From assembly GCF_025562755.1 (NCBI RefSeq), contig NZ_CP103300.1, forward strand, positions 6,202,501-6,266,500: 64,000 bases of DNA, read 5' to 3'. This document shows positions 38,428 to 46,157 of the stretch, in pieces. This DNA comes from Endozoicomonas euniceicola. GTDB taxonomy: Bacteria; Pseudomonadota; Gammaproteobacteria; Pseudomonadales; Endozoicomonadaceae. The stretch's first letter is position 1, and each line of letters begins with the position of its first letter. The position numbers and the translations under genes are program-made. The notes under the pieces were generated by a model, which made no database searches, was not told where the DNA came from, and saw nothing but the letters and a program-made list of their open reading frames with translations.

Positions 38428-39161
38428 CAGACTGTCTCTATCAGTTTCGCTTGTTGTTGCAGGTACAATGAGGCCAGCGCCAGGTCTGAGGCTCTGGTGA
38501 CTTTAATATTATCGCCATGACCTTCGACCATGCGCGGTTTATGACCGGCAAATTCCATGGCGCTGGCTTCATCGGTAATGTTAACGCCTGCTTCCATAGC
38601 CTTGCTCAGCCCGTCGATCAGGGGTTTCAGGCGGAACATCTGAGGGGTTAAAGCGTGCCAGAGGTTTTCACGATCAACGGTTCCTGAGATGACGCCATCT
38701 TCATTAGAACGCTTCATGGTATCCCTGACCGGCATCCCCAGCAAACCACCAATAGGGTCACCTTCAAGGGATTTCACCAGCCAGTCCAGGTCCGACTGCC
38801 GAATACACGGCCGCGCGACATCGTGAATCAGCACCCAGTCGGTATCTTCAGCCAGTTCATCCAGTACCGCCAGCCCGTTCACCACCGAGTGATAACGCTC
38901 TCTACCCCCTTTTGCCAGAATGATACGGGGGTCACGCAGCAGCGCGACATCCGGATAATATTCATCATCCCCCCCTAATACCACGACCAGCTTTTCCAGC
39001 AACGGAAAGTCCAGCAGCCGTTGTAAGGTATGTTCCATCAGGGTTTTACCCTGAATTTCAAGATACTGCTTAGGCATATCCGCATTCATGCGGCGCCCTA
39101 CGCCAGCTGCGGGTACGACAGCCCAGTACTTATCACGGAGCGTTTCACGAGAACGAGTCAT
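38427..39161 (-). CDS. ispD: 2-C-methyl-D-erythritol 4-phosphate cytidylyltransferase
   Basis: 244 residues from MTRSRETLRD; upstream in-frame codons to 39224 overlap the ftsB end and are unlikely. CTP-binding motif VVPAAGVGRRMNADMPKQYL near residue 15, then HDVARPCI and the C-terminal TDEASAMEF and NIKVTRASDLALA. Works just before IspE/IspF in the MEP pathway. Follows ftsB and is coupled to ispF. Confidence 0.96.
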   Translation of the reverse strand: MTRSRETLRDKYWAVVPAAGVGRRMNADMPKQYLEIQGKTLMEHTLQRLLDFPLLEKLVVVLGGDDEYYPDVALLRDPRIILAKGGRERYHSVVNGLAVLDELAEDTDWVLIHDVARPCIRQSDLDWLVKSLEGDPIGGLLGMPVRDTMKRSNEDGVISGTVDRENLWHALTPQMFRLKPLIDGLSKAMEAGVNITDEASAMEFAGHKPRMVEGHGDNIKVTRASDLALASLYLQQQAKLIETV

Positions 39162-39230
39162 TGCGGTACTCACTATTAATCCACCGGATATTCCGCCAGA
39201 CGACTGATGGCTGCATGGCAGCACAGGAAG

Positions 39231-39503
39231 TTAATCATAGATAAGGTAGAAGGTTTCGTCCTTGCGAACCATGCCCAGATCGACCCGGGCCTGCTCTTCA
39301 ACGATTTCCAGCCCATTCTGCAGCTCAACCACTTCCGCAGCCAGTGAGCGGTTGCGCCGGTAGAGACGCTCATTTTCACTCTGCTGACGCTCAATCTGCT
39401 CACGGGTATTCAGCAGTTCACTGATACTGCCTTCGCCAAACCAGAGTTGAGTTTGAAAAAAAATAAATGTAAGGGTTAGAACTGAAATGACCAGCCTGCG
39501 CAT
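39231..39503 (-). CDS. ftsB: Cell division protein FtsB
   Basis: 90 residues: a short cytoplasmic tail, one membrane helix (VISVLTLTFIFFQTQLWFG), then a periplasmic coiled coil (REQIERQQSENERLYRRNRSL) and the conserved EEQARVDLGMVRKDETFY. It forms the FtsQLB divisome complex. In most gammaproteobacteria eno directly precedes it; here 9.4 kb of accessory genes separate them. Confidence 0.95.
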   Translation of the reverse strand: MRRLVISVLTLTFIFFQTQLWFGEGSISELLNTREQIERQQSENERLYRRNRSLAAEVVELQNGLEIVEEQARVDLGMVRKDETFYLIYD

Positions 39504-39655
39504 GTGAAAATCCCTGATATGCAGCCTGCCAGTTTAACAAATCACCCGCTTATGTTAAAAGCCCTGGTCTTCTCCAATATGAAATGAGCCTGAAGACACT
39601 GGCTGGCATCTAATCAGGTTCATTTTAGGATTGGTAAATACTTTTATGTTTTGGA

Positions 39656-40579
39656 TCAGAGAATAAAACCAGAATTTTCCGGTGCATCCCCATAGAGCTG
39701 ACTTTGCAGCTGTTGAAGCAACTTATGCAGGGAGTGGTCGAGGTAGGTTGAGAATTTCTCTTTGCCCAGCGTACGATCGTAGACGTCTGTCGGTATAAAC
39801 CGTTTCATTTCTGCCTGTAGCCTGCCTTCAGCCAAAATGCCCGACAAAGAGGCGATTCTTTGAGCAAGCACCTGTTCGAAGTTAGTCAGCCGGTAGTCAG
39901 CCAGCTTTTTTTTGACCAGTTCCGGGTCGAGGGTTGCTCCCTGCTGTTGCAGCCAGGTCAGGTCCCAGATATCCCGGTATCGTATATATCGTTGTGTAGC
40001 TGGCAGGGAAACCAGCTTGTCAGCCATGATTTCGTTCAGGGTTTCAACATATATCAATGTATCTTCATAGCCATCGGGCAAAAAATCGTAATTGTTCAAT
40101 AGCGGCAGGGCGTGCCGGGTATGGGCCGGTACATTGGTCACTTCAATTTTGATTTTTTGTTTTGGTATATCCTTTCGCTGTGGCGCTGTAACAATGGATA
40201 TTTGCCACTTGTCTATTTTCAGCTCTGCGTACTCTGGCTCCTTCTTCAGTTGACGGGGCTCTTTAACAGACGCTTCCAGTCCGTATCGCTTACCGATGTA
40301 CTCCTCGATACATTGTTTCATGGTCGTCAATTTTTTTGACGAAAAATGATAACCTCCAGCAAAATCAAGATCTTCACTGAATCGGTTGCCTCCGTAACAC
40401 AACCTCAGTGAAGTACCTCCCTGAAACACCAGTTCGTCAAGAAGGCCTGCCTGCTCCAGAGAAAAAAGAATGTCGTAGTGCAATAACTCTTTTTCGATAA
40501 CAGGACGCATACTGGCAACCTGACTACCTGTTAAGGCCCGCTCAACCAGATAGTTAAAATCTGCCGGATCAATCTTCAT
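39656..40579 (-). CDS. abiEii: AbiEii-type nucleotidyltransferase toxin
   Basis: 307 residues from MKIDPADF, which overlaps the antitoxin stop by 11 bases and has GCAGG upstream; longer starts exist to 40618. The toxin is a DNA-polymerase-beta-type nucleotidyltransferase: LVFQGGTSLRLCYGG near residue 62 and RFSEDLDFAGG with the paired acidic residues near 78. MNEIMADKLVSLPAT and a helical C-terminus follow. In AbiE systems the toxin blocks growth, stopping phage spread. Confidence 0.85.
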   Translation of the reverse strand: MKIDPADFNYLVERALTGSQVASMRPVIEKELLHYDILFSLEQAGLLDELVFQGGTSLRLCYGGNRFSEDLDFAGGYHFSSKKLTTMKQCIEEYIGKRYGLEASVKEPRQLKKEPEYAELKIDKWQISIVTAPQRKDIPKQKIKIEVTNVPAHTRHALPLLNNYDFLPDGYEDTLIYVETLNEIMADKLVSLPATQRYIRYRDIWDLTWLQQQGATLDPELVKKKLADYRLTNFEQVLAQRIASLSGILAEGRLQAEMKRFIPTDVYDRTLGKEKFSTYLDHSLHKLLQQLQSQLYGDAPENSGFIL

Positions 40580-41105
40580 CAATAGCCTGCTCATTAACAA
40601 GGTGTGTATTTCTGCCAACCCGTTTCAAGTCTCGCCAGGCAGCTTCTTTCGTGGCCAGACGCAAAGGACGTCCGACGCTTTTAATACTGTTGATGATCTC
40701 AGCAGCCGAGCGCTTTGTATGTGTAAACTCAATGGTTCCGAATGGCGTTTTATACTCCCCCTTACGCCCGGTGGTCATAACGGTCAGACGATCTATTGGA
40801 ATCTGGGAGATAACACCATATTCGGCTAATGCAGATTCAAGGCTGAGGTAGCTGTACTCCCCTCTACGCATTGTTTTTGCAATAAGCTCCAGGGTGTCAT
40901 TGCCTTTCTGCCTTGACAGGGCAAACACGTAAATGCCTTTAATGGCACGAATAAGAAAGCCCTGTTTAATCAGCCGGTTCAACCCGGCCTGTAATGTTTT
41001 TCCGGTATCTTCCGCAAAGACCTTGCCGATATCCCGGAGCGTAAAAACATATCGACCCTGCCTGTCGAGTTCATTCAGCCGTTTGATAGCTATAGATTGA
41101 TTCAT
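40569..41105 (-). CDS. abiEi: AbiEi-type antitoxin
   Basis: 178 residues. N-terminal winged helix-turn-helix (YVFTLRDIGKVF ... LQAGLNRLIKQGFLIRAIKGIYVF) followed by the AbiEi C-terminal domain (YSYLSLESALAEYGVISQIP, RLTVMTTGRKGEYKTPFGTIEFTHTK). It neutralises the toxin (type IV) and represses its own promoter by binding upstream repeats. It is first of the two-gene operon. Confidence 0.85.
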   Translation of the reverse strand: MNQSIAIKRLNELDRQGRYVFTLRDIGKVFAEDTGKTLQAGLNRLIKQGFLIRAIKGIYVFALSRQKGNDTLELIAKTMRRGEYSYLSLESALAEYGVISQIPIDRLTVMTTGRKGEYKTPFGTIEFTHTKRSAAEIINSIKSVGRPLRLATKEAAWRDLKRVGRNTHLVNEQAIDED

Positions 41106-41114
41106 GCTCTTTAT

Positions 41115-41182
41115 GTAGACACATAACTAATAAATTATTAGATAATACGTATATATAGTAGCACCTACATTAAGTAGACACA
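41115..41182. promoter_or_regulatory. Candidate AbiEi operator region
   Basis: Upstream of the antitoxin lie a direct repeat GTAGACACA (41115-41123 and 41174-41182) and a perfect 15-base palindrome CTAATAAATTATTAG (41127-41141). AbiEi proteins bind repeats at their own promoter, so these are candidate sites. Confidence 0.45.
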
Positions 41183-41205
41183 AAAACACCAAATTAGTAG
41201 TTTCA

Positions 41206-41308
41206 TGTCTATTTAATACTGCTAGTGGAGGCTTCTATGTAAGTCCGGTCGTTATAGACTGGCAGCAGCCTGTGAAGTCGGAAAGAAGCCTCGCCTGACA
41301 AGGCGGGG
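41206..41308 (+). pseudogene. TnpB 3' end remnant with terminal hairpin (IS200/IS605 type)
   Basis: An open frame reads SPVVIDWQQPVKSERSLA and stops at TGA 41296-41298, like the C-terminal tails of IS605-group TnpB. Directly overlapping is CCTCGCCT-gaca-AGGCGGGG (41289-41308), the GC-rich hairpin usual at the right end of such elements and in the guide (omega) RNA. The rest of the element is gone. Confidence 0.55.
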
Positions 41309-41380
41309 AGTGTCACATGAGAACCAGCTATGTGACTGGAGTTGTAACTCAGAAATATTTGTCTTCATAGAGTGGAGTGC
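41309..41380. repeat. Dispersed repeat, copy 1
   Basis: ATGAGAACCAGCTATGTGAC and the next 40 bases recur with a few changes at about 45998-46055, next to another hairpin repeat. It may be a conserved flank of the TnpB-type element. The gap to the next gene (41463) shows nothing else. Confidence 0.6.
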
Positions 41381-41462
41381 TTATAACGGACAAAAATCAG
41401 CACCATGATCTGGCGGCTTGAATCACCTTGTGATTCCGGATTAACCGACTACTGTTACCGTC

Positions 41463-43247
41463 ATGATTGATTCAAACCAAAGAATAATGCTTGTTCTGAA
41501 TGCCTGTTGCTTCCTTTTTTTCGCCCCCTCTCTGATGGCAAAAGAAGATGGCTCTCTTTTGGATAACTGGCTTATTGATCACCAGCTCCGCCCTGTTGTC
41601 TATGGCAGTGGTACTAAAGGAAGGTTGAATCTGGCAAAACAGCTGCTATCCACTATTGACTGCACCGCTGATATTGAAACAGATGAAAAACTGGCTGACT
41701 GCCTGAGTTCAGTTCCGACACTGATAAGATTTCTTTCGGTCGAAAACGGCAGGATAAAAAATCTGCCCGTGGCTGATAGCAGTCATAGTCAGCAGATTAT
41801 TGCAGTGAGGGCAAAAGGCATGCGCCCATCAGGCGAGGCTGTATGGTTTACACTGATCAGCGCATTAGAATCAGGCGTTGTCAGGCAATACACGCCCCCT
41901 GACAAAAACACTGAAAGGCCATTTGTAGCATTCGTACCAACAGAGACCAGGGGTATAACCAGGCCGGCGCAGCATTGGGCTATCCATGGCGCTTACTATT
42001 TTTTCAATCTTGTTCTGGGCTCATGGAACCATGATACCTGGCTATACATGCCGAGCCTCCCTTATGACCAGCCGGCGCTGGCTATCACCATTGATGACGC
42101 GCCCAGCGTTTATACCTCTCTGATACTGGAGGCTCTCGCAAAACACAGAGTGAAAGCAACATTTTTCCTGATAGGCTCAAACATTCTTGTTCACCCTGAA
42201 TATACCCGGATGATTCTGGCGTCGGGTCACGAAATAGCACATCACATGTATGACTATGATCCTGTCACACGACGGACTCTAAGTGCTTTTATTAATGAGT
42301 TTCAATCTACGCAAACGCTTATGCTGGATGCGATGACCCAGTCACAATCTGAGCTCAGGAAAAATGAGCAGAATGTGGTCAAGGGCTCACCTTTGTGGTT
42401 TCGCCCACCCTCTGGTCTGGATGCGAGCTTCATGCGTCGCTATATAAAAAGAGCCGGTTATGAAAGTGTCATTGGTAATCTTGGGCTGGTCGACGCAAAA
42501 TCAGTATGGCCTTTTCATGGACTATTTACGTCTTTCTTTAAGTGGCAGCTTCATCATTTATCCGGTGGGGATATCAGCGTTTATCATGATTCAGGGGATT
42601 ATCGTCCCAGTTACTGGCTCAGCCATAACACGGCAACCAGAGCGCAAAGAACCGTTCAGGTTCTGGAGGCTCTGGACAGCCTGCCCGAGACTGCCATTAC
42701 CCTGACATTGTCAGATTTAAAGTATCTGAACGATATTACCAGGGCTCACGGGCGTCCGGCAGGCCACCATATTAATGTCATCAATGATGAGCATCATACA
42801 GAGGCATTTGAACAGCATTTTCAGGAGCTGAGACAGCAGGGAATAACGCAATTTGGCGAACCGTTTTCCCGCATGATGGATGATAACAATATTGAGAATA
42901 TCTATGTCGTTACAGGTGGTGATTCGCCTGACTATTACAAGCTCGAAAAAGCTGATAATAATTATATATGGCCATTCAGCCAACTAAATCAGCAACAGTT
43001 CAATGCCGAGACAAGGGAAGGCTCCCGTTTCTTTATCCTGTTCAGAACACCAGACCGATACATTGGCGGCAGAGTGATAGCCAGAACCAAACTGCCGTGG
43101 TATTACATGTTTGAGCGTAGCGGGTCGAGGCAGCGTCGATCAGAAGCCGGTTTTGCGCAAAAATGGTTTTTACCGGTGGTTTTCTTGTGTGCGGCGTTCC
43201 ATCAGGAAGCAGGTGATGCGTGCCGCCCCCTATCACAGAGCCCCTGA
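41463..43247 (+). CDS. Secreted polysaccharide deacetylase (NodB domain)
   Basis: 594 residues with a signal peptide ending near LMAKED. The NodB domain spans about residues 200-430: LAITIDDAPS (Asp pair for metal/base) near 209, GHEIAHHMYDYDP (metal His) near 256, RPPSGLD near 314, and ISVYHDSGDY with the C-terminal His. Such carbohydrate esterases (CE4) remove acetyl groups from chitin or peptidoglycan. The 200 residues before and 160 after the domain are not recognised. Export and motif spacing suggest action on host or cell-wall glycans. Confidence 0.75.
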   Translation: MIDSNQRIMLVLNACCFLFFAPSLMAKEDGSLLDNWLIDHQLRPVVYGSGTKGRLNLAKQLLSTIDCTADIETDEKLADCLSSVPTLIRFLSVENGRIKNLPVADSSHSQQIIAVRAKGMRPSGEAVWFTLISALESGVVRQYTPPDKNTERPFVAFVPTETRGITRPAQHWAIHGAYYFFNLVLGSWNHDTWLYMPSLPYDQPALAITIDDAPSVYTSLILEALAKHRVKATFFLIGSNILVHPEYTRMILASGHEIAHHMYDYDPVTRRTLSAFINEFQSTQTLMLDAMTQSQSELRKNEQNVVKGSPLWFRPPSGLDASFMRRYIKRAGYESVIGNLGLVDAKSVWPFHGLFTSFFKWQLHHLSGGDISVYHDSGDYRPSYWLSHNTATRAQRTVQVLEALDSLPETAITLTLSDLKYLNDITRAHGRPAGHHINVINDEHHTEAFEQHFQELRQQGITQFGEPFSRMMDDNNIENIYVVTGGDSPDYYKLEKADNNYIWPFSQLNQQQFNAETREGSRFFILFRTPDRYIGGRVIARTKLPWYYMFERSGSRQRRSEAGFAQKWFLPVVFLCAAFHQEAGDACRPLSQSP

Positions 43248-43379
43248 GTCCCTCTTCACGAAAATAATGCTTCATCAGCACTTACAGTCCACTTCCTGAT
43301 GAATACCGCACACAAGCTGGAAACCTGTGCTACCTTTCGTTTTCTAAATTTTTCATTAGCTGGTGCATGAATAGAAAAA

Positions 43380-45716
43380 ATGAAAATAATGTTATTCTTT
43401 ACTTTTCGAAATAATTTACTCGCTCGTGTTATCTTTCTTTGGGCGATGATCGCCTGTGCATTTCCCTCTTATGGACACTCAGGATCACAACTACTTCCGT
43501 TCACCTTTGCCCCTGATTTTCTGATACCCGGTGCTTTCACTAAACTTCCGGACGGCTTTGCCCTGAACAACATTTTGGAAACCACCCAAAAAGAAGCCGT
43601 TAAACAACCACACGTGAATCCTTACTCTTTCTTAAACAAAATCAACATAACGGTTTTAGCGTTGGGTGAAACAGAGTTTGTCCTGAATATTTCAGACGGA
43701 GAATGGAATCAGACATCACTGGGGAAGCTCAACGGTCAGTGTACGATTGGTACTGAAAATCAGATTCATTGCAAAAGCGGAACAGGCAAATCTCTCAGGC
43801 TTGATTTTACTATCAACCTGGAAAGTGTATTTACAGTGCAGCTATCACAGGGAGGCGGTTTAACATTACTTCCATCAACTATTCCGGACCACGGGGGAAG
43901 TGATGAGACATGGTTAAAAACTATTAACACAGACAGAATACTTAGATACCTGCAAGATCAGCGAATGCAGTCCATAAAAATACAAGAAAACGCTAAAAAA
44001 TGGAAAGAACAGGTTCATACCAAAAAAACTGAAATACAAAAAAAACAGGAAGAACTAAAAAAAGAATTACAGCGTATAAAGCTTCTTAATGGTGAAGCTT
44101 TATTTATACAAGGAGCCAAACAAGACCAAGACCCTGATCATCATGCTACATCTGTAAAAATAAGAATAACGAAAACAAGTCAGGAAACGTTTGAACTGGA
44201 TTTGAGCAGCCAGTATCACGGAGAGTTACCTCCGGGAATACAATTAATACCATTAGATGATAGTCGCTATACAGGTGGTGGTAATGAGCCTCAAACCAAA
44301 CAGGATCAAAAAGCACCTGCGCCACCAGGTAAGAAAGGATCGGGTAGTACTGCCTCATCAACTACTCAGGGAAGCAGCTCAACGTCTACTACTGTTTCAG
44401 CAACGGGCTCCGGAAATGGTCAGCGCTATGCCAGGCATCTGGGAAGGTTGAAAGCGATTCGGAAAGCAGTTAACGAGTCTTTAAAAGTCAAGGATCAGAA
44501 GAATAATATCGACGAGTTCTTTATGGTGCTAAAAAGCCTGTACAAAACATATCCCGGCATTTTGAAGGAAAGAGGCTCATTAATAGATCCCCAGACACGA
44601 TCAAAGGGCATTTTTACATTGCTTAAGCGCCACTTTCCTGAGGCGGTAAAAAAAGGTGACATTACTCATGTTTTTCTTGATTACTCCAGTTTTGAGCAAT
44701 TACCAGAAAAAACGCTGAGAAAGCTTGCAAAGAAAGCATTTCCCACACGTGAGTTCCCCCGGGACTTGCCAAATAAAGAATTAGTCAAACTGCTTATAGA
44801 GGCCAAAAATGACGATAAAAAACATGGTTTAATCCATTTCGCTCTTGGTCATCCCCAGTGTCTTTACGGGCTGGTTGAGTTCTTTATATCCCAAATCTCA
44901 CTGATGGGTGTAGAAGCCCCTAAATTATATGTTTTTCAGGATCAAACCGGACACGTCAGCGTTTTCTCTTTACGAAAAAACACTGCTGGCCATTATCGCA
45001 TTATGATTGCAGACAGTTTAACTGTGTTTGAAGAGAGTGATCAGATGCACAATTACAACTTTTCGGCGCTGGCAGAATTTATCAGCACGACTCTGTTGAT
45101 TGCGTTAAAGCATGAGAACATTAAAGGCTCCCGTTTTTTCTTTCTCCCGAGCCGTCAGGTTGATAACTATACCTGTTCATCATTTATGCTGCACGACCTG
45201 GAAACACTGATGGAGTCTCCCATGTTGGCCAAGAATGGCTATCATGTGACTAATCCAACTACCAATGTGGAATTGATTCATCAGTATTTCAGTATCTTCG
45301 CAGAGGTTGCAGAGCAACCGAAGCCACTGCGGATCAATGGAGAGGAGAGAGATATCAATCAGGCACTGAAAGGCCCTGGCGTTAACCTGGATGATCTTCG
45401 AATGACTTTTATTGACCTGGTTTTCACGGCGGGCTTAGCGGACAATCTTCTGCCACCTGAGCTGGTTCAGTTTTATCGACTGCGGCGTTTTCCTCAAAGA
45501 TTTCTTTACCTGACCCAGGGCAGGCAGTATCTGAACCAGATGCTTAAGGGTTTTGATTGCTCAGCCCAGCAGGAGGTAAACACTCAGGTTGACAGCACTC
45601 GTGGAAGGTTGTCCACCAGTGATGGAGTTTACCACAGCGATGCAAACCTGGCTGCTGCCTTGTTGTGGATGAAAATGAATATTGAACTGGTAGAAGGCGC
45701 TGACGTCGGCCCGTAA
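43380..45716 (+). CDS. Secreted protein with candidate clan-CE (YopJ-like) catalytic domain
   Basis: 778 residues; a hydrophobic N-terminus (LLARVIFLWAMIACAF) acts as a signal. Residues 20-180 are beta-rich and unknown. A coiled coil (KKQEELKKELQRIK) lies near 215-240 and a Ser/Thr/Gly-rich linker near 300-345. Residues about 350-640 show an order of elements seen in YopJ/ubiquitin-like proteases: His525 in GHVSVFSL, Asp545 in IADSL, and Cys599 in DNYTCSSFMLHDLETL. The match is by motif order only. A YopJ acetyltransferase or a SUMO/ubiquitin protease are both possible. It neighbours an E3 ligase gene. Confidence 0.5.
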   Translation: MKIMLFFTFRNNLLARVIFLWAMIACAFPSYGHSGSQLLPFTFAPDFLIPGAFTKLPDGFALNNILETTQKEAVKQPHVNPYSFLNKINITVLALGETEFVLNISDGEWNQTSLGKLNGQCTIGTENQIHCKSGTGKSLRLDFTINLESVFTVQLSQGGGLTLLPSTIPDHGGSDETWLKTINTDRILRYLQDQRMQSIKIQENAKKWKEQVHTKKTEIQKKQEELKKELQRIKLLNGEALFIQGAKQDQDPDHHATSVKIRITKTSQETFELDLSSQYHGELPPGIQLIPLDDSRYTGGGNEPQTKQDQKAPAPPGKKGSGSTASSTTQGSSSTSTTVSATGSGNGQRYARHLGRLKAIRKAVNESLKVKDQKNNIDEFFMVLKSLYKTYPGILKERGSLIDPQTRSKGIFTLLKRHFPEAVKKGDITHVFLDYSSFEQLPEKTLRKLAKKAFPTREFPRDLPNKELVKLLIEAKNDDKKHGLIHFALGHPQCLYGLVEFFISQISLMGVEAPKLYVFQDQTGHVSVFSLRKNTAGHYRIMIADSLTVFEESDQMHNYNFSALAEFISTTLLIALKHENIKGSRFFFLPSRQVDNYTCSSFMLHDLETLMESPMLAKNGYHVTNPTTNVELIHQYFSIFAEVAEQPKPLRINGEERDINQALKGPGVNLDDLRMTFIDLVFTAGLADNLLPPELVQFYRLRRFPQRFLYLTQGRQYLNQMLKGFDCSAQQEVNTQVDSTRGRLSTSDGVYHSDANLAAALLWMKMNIELVEGADVGP

Positions 45717-45777
45717 TTTTCTCTTCCAGATTAACAGGAAACCAACATGCAAAAAGGGAGGCAGGTTCTACCTCAGA

Positions 45778-45856
45778 TTATGCACGCTTGAATTCAGCCA
45801 GACCATAGTAAGGCGCCTTTTCACCCGGGGCTTCTTCGATGCGCAGCAGCTGGTTA
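45778..45856 (-). pseudogene. Duplicated 3' end of eno (truncated copy)
   Basis: 79 bases match the last 26 codons and stop of eno (48876-48954) with about four differences; the reading is NQLLRIEEAPGEKAPYYGLAEF and so on to the stop. Just beyond its stop, a degenerate GAGG...CCTC hairpin resembles the eno terminator. The copy is cut at 45856 by the hairpin element that starts at 45863. Confidence 0.85.
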
Positions 45857-45862
45857 CAATTT

Positions 45863-45996
45863 TAGGGAAGCAGCAGAACATAATATACCGCTGTTGGCTG
45901 TTGGCTTTTGGCTTTTGGCTTTTGGCGGTTGGCTGTATGAGCAGCTAATAGCCAACAGCCAAAAGCCCGGTAAGTTATTGAATGCTGCGCCCCTTA
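45863..45996. mobile_element. Hairpin (MITE-like) element, copy C
   Basis: About 134 bases with imperfect terminal inverted repeats (TAGGGAAGCAGCA at the left, TGCTGCGCCCCTTA at the right). The interior is TTGGCTTTTGGC heptamers facing AGCCAACAGCCAAAAG, so the whole folds as one hairpin. Copy D at 58727-58840 has the same ends with fewer heptamers. Confidence 0.65.
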
Positions 45997-45997
45997 G

Positions 45998-46055
45998 ATG
46001 AGAACCAGCTATGTGACCGGAGTTGTAACTAAGAAATATTTGTTTCCATGCAGAG
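45998..46055. repeat. Dispersed repeat, copy 2
   Basis: GATGAGAACCAGCTATGTGAC continuing to AAATATTTGT matches 41316-41370 with few changes. The following 46058-46135 could encode a 25-residue peptide, but nothing supports it. Confidence 0.6.
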
Positions 46056-46157
46056 CGATGACCGATGCCCAAACAGGTTCCAATGAAACAGAAGAGTCCT
46101 CTGCTTCTGACGTTATTGATAAAGAAATTAACTAAAGCTGCTGCTATCAGACTTGTC

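Noticed and set aside
46058..46135. 25-codon frame MTDAQTGSNE... before the RBR gene
   Set aside because: Plausible composition but too short and without ribosome site or context.
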